Assembly: GCF_003340475.1 (NCBI RefSeq)
Contig: NZ_QBKA01000002.1
Location: 1,993,501 to 2,057,500 of the forward strand
DNA: 64,000 nt
Direction of reading: 5' to 3'
Origin: Alteripontixanthobacter maritimus
GTDB lineage: Bacteria > Pseudomonadota > Alphaproteobacteria > Sphingomonadales > Sphingomonadaceae
Part shown: in pieces, positions 42,487 to 51,978 of the stretch
Layout: every line of letters starts with the position of its first letter
How positions within the stretch are numbered: position 1 is the first letter of the stretch
Notes under the pieces: model-generated
What the model saw: only the letters and a program-made list of their open reading frames with translations
Databases searched by the model: none
What the model was told of the DNA's origin: nothing
Position numbers and translations under genes: made by a program

Positions 42487-43026
42487 TCAGCCGCGAATAT
42501 GCAGCACGCAGATGAGCGTGAACAGCCGCCTTGCAGTGGCAAAATCCGTTTCCACCTTGCCCTCCAGCCGCTCCATCAACAGCTCCGCCGCGCGGTTGTG
42601 TACGCCGCGCCGCGCCATATCGATGGTTTCGATCTCTGCTGCAGTTGCCTTGCGTATCGCCTGGTAATAGCTGTCACAAATGGCAAAATATTCGCGGATC
42701 GGACGGCGGAAGCGGGCCAGCCCGATAATCAGCGTTTCCAGTATGTCGCCATGACCTTCACCGGCCCCGTCACCAGTGCCGGAAGAGCCATCGGCAATCA
42801 TCATCGCCAGCCGTCCGTCCTGCACTGCCAGTTGCAGCCGGTAAGGCCCGTCATGCCCCGCAGCCGCCGCGCGCACTGGCTTAAACGTGTTCTCCTCGAT
42901 CAGATCGAAGATTGCGATCCGACGTTCCTGTTCGACATCGGCGTTGCGCCACAGGATCGTCTCCTCGTCGAGGGCGATGTGGGCAATACGCCACGTATCT
43001 TTGAAAGGGATTTCCGAACCGGACAT
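42487..43026 (-). CDS. UPF0262 family protein
   Basis: The 179-residue cytosolic protein matches the UPF0262 family found in alphaproteobacteria: WRIAHIALDEETILWRNADVEQERRIAIFDL near the start and RRPIREYFAICDSYYQAIR later. Function is unknown. The ATG at 43026 is supported by the conserved beginning; the longer frame to 43506 overlaps dnaB. It is divergent from dnaB. The GH25-like gene starts 23 bp past its stop. Confidence 0.85.
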   Translation of the reverse strand: MSGSEIPFKDTWRIAHIALDEETILWRNADVEQERRIAIFDLIEENTFKPVRAAAAGHDGPYRLQLAVQDGRLAMMIADGSSGTGDGAGEGHGDILETLIIGLARFRRPIREYFAICDSYYQAIRKATAAEIETIDMARRGVHNRAAELLMERLEGKVETDFATARRLFTLICVLHIRG

Positions 43027-43152
43027 GGGCTGCCGCTTGTGCAGGTGCGAAGGGATGCGGGCAAGTCTTTCCACATGGCGTGGATAAATGCTGGCTCCGT
43101 CCGTCGCCTTCGGCCCTTGCCCCGGGCGGCGCGACCCCGCATTTAGCGTGGC

Positions 43153-44694
43153 ATGAGCGATTCCGATGTCATCGAACGGCCCGTAGCCGAAACGCCCGAC
43201 GCGCAGGGCAAGGGCGGCAACACGGATGTACCGGGCCGCGCCCTGCCCTCCAATATCGAGGCGGAAGCCGCGTTTCTGGGTGCGGTGCTGATCGACAACC
43301 GCGTGATCGAGGAATTGCCGACCCCGATTCGCCCCGAGCATTTCTTCGAACCCGTCCATCAGCGCGTTTATGAACGCATTCTGGTGCTGCTCGACCGAAA
43401 TGCGGTGGTTACGCCGGTTACGCTCAAGCCCTATTTCGAGGCCGACGATGCGCTCAAGGCGCTTGGCGGAATTACCTATTTGGCCCGCTTGACGGCCGAT
43501 GGACAAGGATTGTTGCAGCCACGCGAACTGGCCGAACAGATTTACGACCTCGCATTGCTGCGCGAACTGGTCAGTGTGGGCCGCAACCTTGTGGAAGGCG
43601 CGTTCGACACATCCGAAAGCGTGGCGCCGATGGAACAGATCGAACAGGCCGAAGCCAGCCTGTTCCAGGTCGCGGAAGGCGCGGCGTCCGGCACCGAGGC
43701 CTCAACCTTCGGCCAGGCGACAACCAAGGCGCTGGGCATGATCGAAATGGCGATCAATTCCGGCGGCAACATCGCCGGCAAAACCACCGGGCTCACCAGT
43801 ATCAACGACAAGATCGGCGGCCTGCACGATTCCGACCTCATCATCCTGGCGGGGCGCCCGGGCATGGGGAAGACCTCGCTTGCCACCAACATCGCCTATA
43901 ACTGCGCCTCCCGCCTGCTGCGCGACAAGCGAGACGGTATCGCTGAAGCGGAATCGGTGGGGGCCGGGACGGCGTTTTTCAGCCTGGAAATGAGCGCCGA
44001 CCAGCTTGCCACGCGTATCCTATCTGAACAGGCCGGCATTTCGGGTGAGGCACTGCGGATGGGCAAGATCAGCCGCGACGATTTCCAGAAACTGAGCTTT
44101 GCCAGCCAGGAACTGGCCGAATTGCCGCTATATATCGACGATACCCCCGCGCTTACCATCGGTGCGTTGCGCACCCGCGCCCGGCGGCTGAAGCGCAAGC
44201 ATGATATCGGCCTGATTGTGGTCGATTACCTACAATTGTTGCAAGGGTCCGGCCGCGCGAACGACAACCGCGTAAACGAAATCTCGGAGATTTCGCGCGG
44301 GCTAAAAACGCTGGCGAAGGAGCTGGAACTGCCGGTCATCGCGCTTTCTCAGCTAAGCCGTGCGGTAGAGCAGCGCGAAGACAAGCGCCCGATGTTGTCG
44401 GATTTGCGCGAGTCCGGCTCTATCGAACAGGACGCGGATATGGTCTGGTTCGTCTTCCGCGAGGATTACTACATTGCCAGCCGCGAACCTAAGGTCCCGC
44501 AAAGCGACGACGACATGGCCACGCACGAGGCGCACGCGACCTGGCAGGCGGAAATGGAGCGGGTCTATGGCCTCGCCGAACTGATCGTGGCCAAACAGCG
44601 CCATGGTTCCACCGGCAAGGTGCGGATGCGGTTCGAGCCCAAAATTACGAAGTTCAGCGACTTGGCAGACGACGAACGACAGGCTTACGACTGA
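43153..44694 (+). CDS. dnaB: Replicative DNA helicase DnaB
   Basis: The 513-residue hexameric helicase unwinds DNA at the fork. The N-terminal domain (NIEAEAAFLGAVLIDNRVIEELP) is followed by a linker helix and the RecA-like core with Walker A AGRPGMGKTSLATNIA, Walker B VVDYLQLLQG, the QLSRAVEQREDKRPMLSDL region and an arginine finger. Compared with short DnaB proteins it carries an insertion around RDKRDGIAEAESVGAG and one near EPKVPQSDDDMATHEAHAT. It has no inteins. A PLD gene converges on its 3' end. Confidence 0.97.
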   Translation: MSDSDVIERPVAETPDAQGKGGNTDVPGRALPSNIEAEAAFLGAVLIDNRVIEELPTPIRPEHFFEPVHQRVYERILVLLDRNAVVTPVTLKPYFEADDALKALGGITYLARLTADGQGLLQPRELAEQIYDLALLRELVSVGRNLVEGAFDTSESVAPMEQIEQAEASLFQVAEGAASGTEASTFGQATTKALGMIEMAINSGGNIAGKTTGLTSINDKIGGLHDSDLIILAGRPGMGKTSLATNIAYNCASRLLRDKRDGIAEAESVGAGTAFFSLEMSADQLATRILSEQAGISGEALRMGKISRDDFQKLSFASQELAELPLYIDDTPALTIGALRTRARRLKRKHDIGLIVVDYLQLLQGSGRANDNRVNEISEISRGLKTLAKELELPVIALSQLSRAVEQREDKRPMLSDLRESGSIEQDADMVWFVFREDYYIASREPKVPQSDDDMATHEAHATWQAEMERVYGLAELIVAKQRHGSTGKVRMRFEPKITKFSDLADDERQAYD

Positions 44695-44698
44695 CGTA

Positions 44699-45904
44699 TC
44701 ACAGACCCAGGTTCAGCCGCCGGCTGATGTTGTAATCCAACCCTGAAACGAGCAGCCAGCCGAGGTTCCAGCGCACCCTGTTCCACAATGTGGCGCGGCG
44801 GCGGTGGCGTTCGGGTGTAATCTCGCGTGACGCGGCAATGTGGTCCGAAACGAATTCGCGCATCCGCCTCGCCAGCGCGGGATCGTCCAGCCGCAGCATG
44901 ATTTCCAGATTGAGATAGAGGCTTCGCATGTCGAAATTGGCGCTGCCGAGATACACCGCATTGTCCACCACCACGAGCTTGGTATGCAGTTTGCACGGTT
45001 CGAATTCCCAGATCTTCGCGCCTTCGCTCAGGAGATAGTGATAAAGCGACCGGGTCGCACCCAACGTAGCGTTGTTGTCGGACTTCCCGGCCATCAGCAG
45101 CCGCACCTCGCCACGCCGGGCAATCGCGCCGATGCGCTTCATGAACTTTTTTGGCGGGCTGAAATAGGCCATGAACAGGTCGAGCCTGCTCGCCCGGTCG
45201 AAATCGTCCCGGACGCGCTGCGCCCATGTGCTCAGGCCTCTTGTCGGACCTCCAACCAGCCAGCTGGCCTTGTTATCGGTTCCGCCGGTCCACACCCAGT
45301 CATCCGCCGTATCGCGGATTTCGCTGAAATGACCTTCACCGTCATCGGTCCAGTCGTGCAATTTGGCGAACCATTTGACCAGACCTTCGACAGCCGTCCC
45401 TTCCAGATGCACGCCGATGTCGTTCCAGCCATTCTTGTTTGGCGGGTTGAAGTAATCGTCCTCGATATTGAAGCCACCGAACATGGCGCGACTGTCGTCC
45501 GCGATCGCCATTTTCTGATGGTTGCGGATCAGATAGCGGTGGGTCCATTTGGAACTGAAGCTGAAATGTCGTCCGCCTGCATCGGTATAGGGGGCAAAGA
45601 ATTCGTCGGTTGCCGGCGATCCGAACCGGTCGGTTATCAGCACACAATTGACACCGCGCGCAGCAGCCGCGACCAGCTCGTCGCGCAAAGCGGTGCTGAC
45701 TTCATCCTCCGCAAAAATATAGAAACATAGCTTGAGCGAGGTTTGGGCATTGCGGACCAGCTCAATCAGCGCATTGCGCCGATCCTCGCCTGCCGGATAG
45801 AAACGCAGCGATTGTCCTTGAGATTCAAAATCGAACGGTTCTGGATCGCGGTAATCGTTCGCTGTTGCCGCGGCCTCGCCTTCGGTCGTTTCAAGTGTCC
45901 CCAT
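44699..45904 (-). CDS. Phospholipase D-type phosphatidyltransferase (cardiolipin synthase-like)
   Basis: The 401-residue protein has two HKD motifs: HQKMAIADDSRAMFGGFNI (about residues 135-153) and HTKLVVVDNAVYLGSANFD (about 318-336). There is no N-terminal membrane segment, but basic C-terminal helices are present. Such proteins join or exchange phosphatidyl groups (cardiolipin synthase) or hydrolyse phospholipids. AAAGG precedes the ATG at 45904, which is chosen over one at 45979. It is convergent with dnaB and divergent from rpoZ. Confidence 0.88.
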   Translation of the reverse strand: MGTLETTEGEAAATANDYRDPEPFDFESQGQSLRFYPAGEDRRNALIELVRNAQTSLKLCFYIFAEDEVSTALRDELVAAAARGVNCVLITDRFGSPATDEFFAPYTDAGGRHFSFSSKWTHRYLIRNHQKMAIADDSRAMFGGFNIEDDYFNPPNKNGWNDIGVHLEGTAVEGLVKWFAKLHDWTDDGEGHFSEIRDTADDWVWTGGTDNKASWLVGGPTRGLSTWAQRVRDDFDRASRLDLFMAYFSPPKKFMKRIGAIARRGEVRLLMAGKSDNNATLGATRSLYHYLLSEGAKIWEFEPCKLHTKLVVVDNAVYLGSANFDMRSLYLNLEIMLRLDDPALARRMREFVSDHIAASREITPERHRRRATLWNRVRWNLGWLLVSGLDYNISRRLNLGL

Positions 45905-46067
45905 GGGGTGACCTTTTGGCGGCGGTGGCCGAACTGCGCAAGTCGCTGGGAACGCGGCCGGAGACACGCCCGCAAACATAGCGGAAAATCTTGACTTTTG
46001 GCGGCACGGGCCGTAATGGCCGCCTTCACGTTCTCCTTATCAAACCTGCATTTTACGGAGTGCCCTT

Positions 46068-46412
46068 ATGGCGCGCGTTACCGTCGAAGATTGTGTCGAC
46101 AAGATTCCCAACCGTTTCGACCTCGTTTTGCTTGCGGCCCAACGGGCACGCGAGATTTCTGGTGGTGCCGAACTCAACGTGGACCGGGACCGGGACAAGA
46201 ACCCCGTCGTGGCGCTGCGTGAAATCGCGGAACAGACGTTGAAGCCCAAGGAACTGATGGAATCGGTGGTCACTGGCCTGCAGAAGATCCTGCCCGACGA
46301 TGATGACGATATCGATGAAATCGGTTCGCTGAGCCAGTCGGCAGAAGCCTTGCGGATTACTGCGTCGGCCCCGACCCGCTCCACCAGCGTGGGTGCCGAT
46401 TACGACGGCTGA
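46068..46412 (+). CDS. rpoZ: RNA polymerase omega subunit
   Basis: The 114-residue protein has the omega signature [21 protein letters not shown] and [11 protein letters not shown]. It stabilises the beta' subunit. GGAG precedes the ATG at 46068. A short acidic C-terminal extension ([12 protein letters not shown]) follows the conserved core. A strong terminator lies right after the gene. Confidence 0.96.
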   Translation: MARVTVEDCVDKIPNRFDLVLLAAQRAREISGGAELNVDRDRDKNPVVALREIAEQTLKPKELMESVVTGLQKILPDDDDDIDEIGSLSQSAEALRITASAPTRSTSVGADYDG

Positions 46413-46433
46413 GGCAGCTTCACGGTAGCTATG

Positions 46434-46470
46434 AAAAAGGGCCGCTCCGTTCACCGGAAGCGGCCCTTTT
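46434..46470. terminator. Bidirectional terminator between rpoZ and the DUF3072 gene
   Basis: The stem AAAAGGGCCGCT / AGCGGCCCTTTT, with a few extra pairs into the loop (TCCGTTCACCGGA), is flanked by A-runs on the left and T-runs on the right. It can end rpoZ on the + strand and the DUF3072 gene on the minus strand. Confidence 0.9.
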
Positions 46471-46492
46471 CGTATCTATGGCAAAGTCGGCG

Positions 46493-46726
46493 TTATTTGC
46501 TGCGGCCGGTTTCTTCCTGCAGCGCGTCGATAGTCTTGGACGCTTCAGCCTTGGTAAGATCGGTATCGAACGCTTCCGGCTCGTCCGCTTCTTCGCTCAG
46601 CGTCTTGAGGTAACTTGCCTGTGCGCCGGTCATCTTCTCGTCGCCTGTGGTCCAATTGTCCGGATCCTTTACCGCGTTAGAGGTCGGCTCGGACTTGGGA
46701 TGTTCGTTCGGGGTCGTGGCAGTCAT
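46493..46726 (-). CDS. DUF3072 small protein
   Basis: The 77-residue polar protein contains the DUF3072 pattern MTGAQASYLKTLSEEADEP and LTKAEASKTIDALQEETGR. Function is unknown. A perfect AAAGGAG lies 7 nt upstream of the ATG at 46726, which fixes the start against one at 46753. The bidirectional terminator after rpoZ also serves this gene. Confidence 0.88.
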   Translation of the reverse strand: MTATTPNEHPKSEPTSNAVKDPDNWTTGDEKMTGAQASYLKTLSEEADEPEAFDTDLTKAEASKTIDALQEETGRSK

Positions 46727-46877
46727 GTGAATTCTCCTTTGCCCAATCAACACACTTGTTCTTCTAATGTTCCAGCTGCATGTGTAATTTTGATCTTGCC
46801 GTCAGCCATCTCGACCGACGGCTTTGCCTTCGCTACAATCTTCCGCGAAGGGCGGATTGCATGAACGGGTTCTTCGG

Positions 46878-47984
46878 ATGAGCGATCTTGGGGAAGCAGC
46901 CGGGGCCATGGCAACCGGAGGGTTGGTCGCACGTGCGGTCGAGCCCGCAGCGGGCGGAACGGCGCAGGGCGCGGACGGTGACACGGTAACCGTCGGTCAT
47001 ACCGGTGAAGCGGCCTGCCTCAATTGCCGCACACCGCTAGCTGGCGCGCATTGCCACCATTGCGGCCAGAAGGCGCATTTGCATCGGACCCTTGGCGCAT
47101 TCTTCCATGATCTGGTCCATGGCGTGCTACATTTTGAAGGCAAGTTGTGGCGCACACTCCCAGTATTGGCCTGGCAACCGGGGAAGCTGACGCGCAATTA
47201 CATCGACGGACAGCGCGCGCGGTACATCTCGCCCATCGCGCTGTTCCTGTTCACCATCTTCATCACCTTCGCGCTGATTAGCCTGTTTGGTGGCGTTGGA
47301 AACTTCGACAACGGTCCTGATATCGCCACCGAACCCGAAGTCATCGAAACGGTGGCCGAGATCGATCGACGGGTGGCGAGCAAACAGGAAACCTTAACCG
47401 ATCCCGACATCAGCGAAGGCTATGCTGCCGAACTTCGGGAGGAAATAGCAACGCTGAAGGAGGAGCGCGTCTTTTTCGCCAAGCTCGCAGGCATGTACGA
47501 AACAGGCGAAATACCGCAGGATGAAGAATTGGTGGTGGCGGACAGCACGCCCGGAAATATCGTGGATTCGATCAACGATGCCTGGAAGAAGGCCAAGGAA
47601 AACCCCGATCTGCTCGTCTACAAACTGCAGACCAATTCATACAAGCTGAGCTGGCTGCTGATACCGCTCAGCCTGCCGTTCATATGGTTGCTGTTCCCCT
47701 TCAGCCGCAAGTTCCGGATGTACGATCACACGGTGTTTGTGACCTACTCGATCGCTTTCATGACCTTTCTGGCGATTATCATGACCGCGCTTGGCGCGAC
47801 CGGTTGGGGACCTTTGGTGCTGCTACCCATGCTGTATGCACCGTTTCACCTGTATCGCCAGTTGAAGGGCACATACGGTTTGAGCCGGTGGGGCGCGACC
47901 TGGCGGATGCTGGTGCTGTCCGTCTTTATCTGGATCGTCATCAGTCTGTTCATAACGATCATGACGGTGCTGGTCGTCAGCTGA
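46878..47984 (+). CDS. DUF3667 zinc-ribbon membrane protein
   Basis: The 368-residue protein has an N-terminal zinc ribbon (CLNCRTPLAGAHCHHCGQKAH, about residues 54-74), then LHFEGKLWRTLPVLAWQPGKLTR, a membrane helix, a large acidic loop (about 145-250) and about four further C-terminal membrane helices. DUF3667 proteins are unassigned. The acidic loop and zinc ribbon suggest a regulatory or assembly role. The ATG at 46878 is chosen as the first good start; no strong SD is seen. Confidence 0.8.
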   Translation: MSDLGEAAGAMATGGLVARAVEPAAGGTAQGADGDTVTVGHTGEAACLNCRTPLAGAHCHHCGQKAHLHRTLGAFFHDLVHGVLHFEGKLWRTLPVLAWQPGKLTRNYIDGQRARYISPIALFLFTIFITFALISLFGGVGNFDNGPDIATEPEVIETVAEIDRRVASKQETLTDPDISEGYAAELREEIATLKEERVFFAKLAGMYETGEIPQDEELVVADSTPGNIVDSINDAWKKAKENPDLLVYKLQTNSYKLSWLLIPLSLPFIWLLFPFSRKFRMYDHTVFVTYSIAFMTFLAIIMTALGATGWGPLVLLPMLYAPFHLYRQLKGTYGLSRWGATWRMLVLSVFIWIVISLFITIMTVLVVS

Positions 47985-48377
47985 TTAGCTGCAAGGGTAC
48001 TCCGTCACCAGCACCTCTCTCCAAGCTTTCTTCAGCGTCATCGTTTTGCGTCGGCTTTCGGGTATGGCGCCGAGGCGGCTGATGATGAAAGGGACATCGA
48101 TACCCTTTTTCCGGGCGGCAGCCGGGACGCAGTAAAGCGGCTTGCCCGCTTTGGTAGCGACCTCGTTGGCAGCCTTCACAGTCTCGGCTGCGTCCTTGAT
48201 CTGCGCCATGCGGGGTTTGGTCCGTTTGTCGAACATGGCGCGCATGCCCTTTGCATTCAATTCCTTGGCGTCGCGGTAAAATTCGTCCGCGTTCGCATCG
48301 CCTGGCGCAGCGGTAAGCGGAGCGGCAAGCAGCGCAGTGCCTGCGGCGATAACCAGAAAATTGAACCGTTTACGCAC
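47985..48377 (-). CDS. Rap1a/Tai-like periplasmic protein (tentative)
   Basis: The 130-residue protein has a Sec signal peptide (MRKRFNFLVIAAGTALLAAPLTAAPG). Its mature part ends with a pattern resembling Rap1a/Tai-type domains: PLYCVPAAARKKG, an LGAIPESRR turn and VLVTEYPC, with two conserved cysteines. Type VI amidase immunity proteins use this fold, but many members are unrelated to toxins. The GTG start at 48377 is supported by GGGGAGGG 7 nt before it; the upstream ATG at 48410 has no SD. No T6SS effector lies nearby. Confidence 0.55.
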   Translation of the reverse strand: MRKRFNFLVIAAGTALLAAPLTAAPGDANADEFYRDAKELNAKGMRAMFDKRTKPRMAQIKDAAETVKAANEVATKAGKPLYCVPAAARKKGIDVPFIISRLGAIPESRRKTMTLKKAWREVLVTEYPCS

Positions 48378-48472
48378 GGAATTGCCCTCCCCTAAATGAC
48401 CGCCTGTCACCTAGCCGGCGGCGATGAACGCACACTGACGACACTTCGCACGCTAATCACAGACAAACGAAC

Positions 48473-48500
48473 GGGGCGCGTTCCAGCTGGAACGCGCCCC
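48473..48500. terminator. Perfect 28-bp palindrome downstream of ftsH
   Basis: GGGGCGCGTTCCAG and its complement form a 14-bp stem with almost no loop, 36 bp past the ftsH stop (48536). On the minus strand it is followed by GTTCGTTTG rather than a strong T run, so it is a probable terminator with a poor tail. Confidence 0.6.
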
Positions 48501-48535
48501 GCAAAATCGTCTTGCGACCTTTTAATGCGAACCCG

Positions 48536-50497
48536 TCAGGCCCCAGCCGGCGCACCTTCGTCGGAGCCGCCGAACCGTTTGCCCGCCTTTGGAATAGACG
48601 ACCCGCCCACCGGACGCGCTACGGGTCCGCTCGGTTCATCGGGGCGTTCCAGCTTGCCGGTTTCCATCAGCTCGTCGATTTCCTTGCCGGTCAGCGTTTC
48701 ATATTCCAGCATGGCCAGCGCGAGCACGTGGAGCTTGTCTTCCTGCCCTTGCAACACGTCGGTTGCCCGCTTGTGCGCGTCGTCGACCAACTTGCGAATT
48801 TCGCTGTCGATCAGCTTGTTCGTTTCTGCCGAGCCCATCGTGCGGCTGGTTTGACCCATGCCGAGATAGCCTTCCTGCTGCTCTTCATATTGCAGCGGGC
48901 CAAGCTTGTCCGACATGCCCCATTTGGTAACCATGTTGCGCGCCAGATTGGTGGCATACTGAATATCGGACGATGCGCCCGAACTCACCTTGTCATGGCC
49001 GAAGATGATTTCTTCCGCCACGCGGCCGCCCATCGCCACGGCAAGGTTCGCGTGCATCTTGTCGCGGTGGTAGGAGTAATTGTCCCGTTCCGGCAGGCGC
49101 ATCACCATGCCCAGCGCACGTCCGCGCGGGATGATGGTAGCCTTATGGATAGGGTCCGACGCCTCTTCGTTCAGCGAGACGAGCGCATGGCCTGCCTCGT
49201 GATAAGCGGTCATCTTCTTCTCGTCGTCGGTCATGACCATCGAACGGCGTTCGCTGCCCATCATCACCTTGTCCTTGGCGTCCTCGAACTCGCGCATGGC
49301 GACCAACCGCTTGTTACGACGGGCGGCAAGCAGCGCCGCCTCGTTCACCAGATTGGCGAGATCGGCGCCGGAGAAGCCGGGCGTACCACGCGCGATGGTG
49401 CGCGGGTTAACGTCGGGCGCGAGCGGCACCTTCTTCATGTGCACGTCGAGGATCTTCTCGCGCCCCTCGATATCAGGGATCGGCACAACGACCTGACGGT
49501 CGAAGCGGCCGGGACGCAGCAGGGCCGGGTCCAACACGTCGGGACGGTTGGTGGCCGCGATGATGATGATGCCTTCATTGGCCTCGAACCCGTCCATCTC
49601 GACCAGCAGCTGGTTCAGCGTCTGCTCGCGCTCGTCGTTCGAATTGCCAAGACCGCCACCGCGCGAACGGCCGACCGCGTCGATCTCGTCGATGAAGACG
49701 ATGCACGGCGCGTTCTTCTTGGCCTGCTCGAACATGTCGCGCACGCGGCTTGCACCTACGCCGACGAACATTTCAACGAAGTCCGAACCGGAAATGGTGA
49801 AAAACGGCACACCGGCCTCGCCTGCGATTGCGCGGGCCAGCAGTGTCTTACCGGTACCGGGAGAACCGACCAGCAATGCGCCTTTGGGAATCTGTCCGCC
49901 GAGCTTGGAAAACCGCGACGGGTCTTTCAGAAATTCGACGATTTCCTCAAGTTCTTCGCGCGCCTCGTCGATGCCAGCGACATCGGCAAAAGTGACCTTG
50001 CCTTGCTTTTCAGTGAGCATCTTGGCCTTGGACTTGCCGAAGCCCATCGCGCCGCCCGCGCCGCCGCCTTTTTGCACCTGACGCAATGCGAAAAACGCAA
50101 TACCGAGGATCAGCAGGAATGGCAGGGTCTGCAGGAGAATAGCGCCGAACAGGCTCATTTCCTCTCGCGGAGCGCCGGAATAGGTCACGCTGTTCTGCTC
50201 AAGCAGCCCGGTCAATTCGGTATCGCTGGCGACCGGCACGGTGACGAAGGGTTCCTTGTCCTTCAGCACACCGGTGATGCGGTCTGGCGCGATCTGCACT
50301 TCTTCCACCTGGCCAGCCGCAACCTTGTCGCGGAAATCGGAATAGCGGATGGTGTTGCCCGCCTGCTGCTGCCCGCCATTGAACAGCGAAACCGCCAGCA
50401 TAAGGGCGACGAAAATACCGCCCCATACCATCATGCTTTTAATCCAGGGGTTTGGGCCGCCCTGTCCGGGTTCGTTCGAATCGTTCTGGTCGTTCAT
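48536..50497 (-). CDS. ftsH: ATP-dependent zinc metalloprotease FtsH
   Basis: The 653-residue membrane-bound AAA+ protease degrades damaged membrane proteins and some cytosolic regulators. Two N-terminal membrane segments flank a periplasmic domain. The AAA core has Walker [21 protein letters not shown], Walker [17 protein letters not shown] and the SRH motif with [18 protein letters not shown]. The zinc site is [11 protein letters not shown]. The C-terminal tail is Pro/Gly-rich. AAGG precedes the ATG at 50497. Confidence 0.97.
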   Translation of the reverse strand: MNDQNDSNEPGQGGPNPWIKSMMVWGGIFVALMLAVSLFNGGQQQAGNTIRYSDFRDKVAAGQVEEVQIAPDRITGVLKDKEPFVTVPVASDTELTGLLEQNSVTYSGAPREEMSLFGAILLQTLPFLLILGIAFFALRQVQKGGGAGGAMGFGKSKAKMLTEKQGKVTFADVAGIDEAREELEEIVEFLKDPSRFSKLGGQIPKGALLVGSPGTGKTLLARAIAGEAGVPFFTISGSDFVEMFVGVGASRVRDMFEQAKKNAPCIVFIDEIDAVGRSRGGGLGNSNDEREQTLNQLLVEMDGFEANEGIIIIAATNRPDVLDPALLRPGRFDRQVVVPIPDIEGREKILDVHMKKVPLAPDVNPRTIARGTPGFSGADLANLVNEAALLAARRNKRLVAMREFEDAKDKVMMGSERRSMVMTDDEKKMTAYHEAGHALVSLNEEASDPIHKATIIPRGRALGMVMRLPERDNYSYHRDKMHANLAVAMGGRVAEEIIFGHDKVSSGASSDIQYATNLARNMVTKWGMSDKLGPLQYEEQQEGYLGMGQTSRTMGSAETNKLIDSEIRKLVDDAHKRATDVLQGQEDKLHVLALAMLEYETLTGKEIDELMETGKLERPDEPSGPVARPVGGSSIPKAGKRFGGSDEGAPAGA

Positions 50498-50580
50498 GTC
50501 AGCAGGAACCTTTCACCCTGCCAATGTAGGATACCCCCTCTGAATGACAAGCTAACGCGCCGATGCGAAAGAGCGCGTCG

Positions 50581-50615
50581 ACAGGGCGGCGAAGGTGTCC
50601 CCCTCGCCGCCCTGT
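50581..50615. terminator. Hairpin ending the glucan locus
   Basis: A perfect 12-bp stem (ACAGGGCGGCGA / TCGCCGCCCTGT) with an 11-nt loop lies 26 bp past the stop of the sugar transporter gene at 50641. It has no clear T tract on the minus strand and could act as a terminator or block 3' decay. Confidence 0.6.
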
Positions 50616-50640
50616 TTGGCAGTCTGCCAAAGGAACTCCG

Positions 50641-51936
50641 CTAGACCGCAGGCCGCCGCGCATACCAGCCAAAGCCGGCGATGATGGCGTAACAGATTGC
50701 CGGTATCGCCATGGCCAGATAGAGGCTGCCCGAAACATCGGCCAGCATCCCCGTCAGCAGCGGGATGACCGCGCCGCCGAAGATGGCGACATTGATGATG
50801 CCAGATCCATCCGCCGCACGGCTTCCCAGCTTCTCGCAGGCGAGGCTGAAGATGGTCGGGAACATGATTGAATTCATCAGACCAATGGCCAGCAGACTGT
50901 AACCCGAAAGCTCACCTGTCGTGTTGGTGGACACCAGAAGCAGCGTAATCGCCCCGATGGCAACGAAAGCCAGCAGCTTGCCCGGGCTGACCACGCGCAG
51001 CAGGCCCGAACCAATGAAGCGGCCAATCATCGCGCCACCCCAATACAGACCAATCAACGGGCCTGCACGTGCTTCGGTCAGGCCCATCACACCGGGCTGC
51101 ATTAGATAGTTCACAATGATCGAACCGATCGACACTTCCGCGCCAACATACAGGAAGATGCACAACGCCCCGTAGCCGAAGCGGGGACGTTTCAGGAGGT
51201 CCGCACCACCCAGTCCCGTGCTGGGTTCATGCCGCTCCCCCTTCAGCTTGTTGCGGAACATCCATACCACTGTCGCCACGATGGCAAGCATGATGGCGAT
51301 GCCGATGTAACCTGTCACAATCGCCTGGCTGCCAGCCGTGCGATAGGCGTCCAGCTCGGCACCAGACAGATCTTCCGCCTTCAGACTGGCAATGCTGCCA
51401 AGGATCAGAATTGATCCTGCAATCGGGAAAATGGTGGTGCCAAACGAGTTGAATGCCTGCGCGAAGGTGAGCCGGCTATGGGCCGTTTGCGCCGGGCCGA
51501 GCAGCGAAATTAGCGGGTTCGCCACGACCTGCACCAGCACCACACCGCTAGCGAGTACGAACAGGGCAAACAGGAACAAGGCATAGGTTGCGGTCTGGCT
51601 GGCCGGAATGAACAGCAGGCAGCCGACCATCATTACCAGCAGGCCGGTCACCGCGCCGCGCATATACCCGATTTTCTTCACCAGCTTCGCGCCCGGAATG
51701 CCAATCACCAGATAGGCGGTGAAGAAGCAGAACTGGACCAGCATCGCCTGCGTGAAGTTGAGCGTGAAAAGCTCCTTCAGCTTCGGAATGATGACATCGT
51801 TGAGCGAGGTGATTCCGCCAAAGATGAAGAACAGCGCGAAGACGAACCCCTGCAGCCCCGGCGCGTTTATGCCGCTGCCTTCCTGCTCTATGGGTAGCGG
51901 GTCTGTGCTCGACGATACCTCGGGTGCCAGCGCCAT
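50641..51936 (-). CDS. FucP/GluP-type sugar:H+ symporter (MFS)
   Basis: The 431-residue MFS carrier has 12 membrane segments and the FucP/GluP-type layout: GFVFALFFIFGGITSLNDVIIPKLKELF near the start, then GARLIGIPGAKLVKKIGY-like and PNNPLISLLGPA-like patterns (seen here as IGIPGAKLVKKIGYMRG and VVANPLISLLGPAQTAHSR). E. coli FucP and Brucella GluP move fucose or glucose/galactose with protons. GGGAGGATAATTC precedes the ATG at 51936. It follows the GH3 gene by 42 bp and would import the glucose released. It is the last gene of the locus. Confidence 0.9.
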   Translation of the reverse strand: MALAPEVSSSTDPLPIEQEGSGINAPGLQGFVFALFFIFGGITSLNDVIIPKLKELFTLNFTQAMLVQFCFFTAYLVIGIPGAKLVKKIGYMRGAVTGLLVMMVGCLLFIPASQTATYALFLFALFVLASGVVLVQVVANPLISLLGPAQTAHSRLTFAQAFNSFGTTIFPIAGSILILGSIASLKAEDLSGAELDAYRTAGSQAIVTGYIGIAIMLAIVATVVWMFRNKLKGERHEPSTGLGGADLLKRPRFGYGALCIFLYVGAEVSIGSIIVNYLMQPGVMGLTEARAGPLIGLYWGGAMIGRFIGSGLLRVVSPGKLLAFVAIGAITLLLVSTNTTGELSGYSLLAIGLMNSIMFPTIFSLACEKLGSRAADGSGIINVAIFGGAVIPLLTGMLADVSGSLYLAMAIPAICYAIIAGFGWYARRPAV

Positions 51937-51978
51937 GAATTATCCTCCCAAATAACTTCTTTTATTTTTAAGTTCGCG

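Noticed and set aside
47985-48377. Type VI secretion immunity system
   Set aside because: Only one fold-like protein is present, without effector, VgrG or Hcp genes nearby.
48512-50644. A 710-codon open frame on the + strand
   Set aside because: It is exactly antisense to ftsH, is rich in His/Arg/Gln, has no domain, and reflects GC-rich codon bias on the opposite strand.
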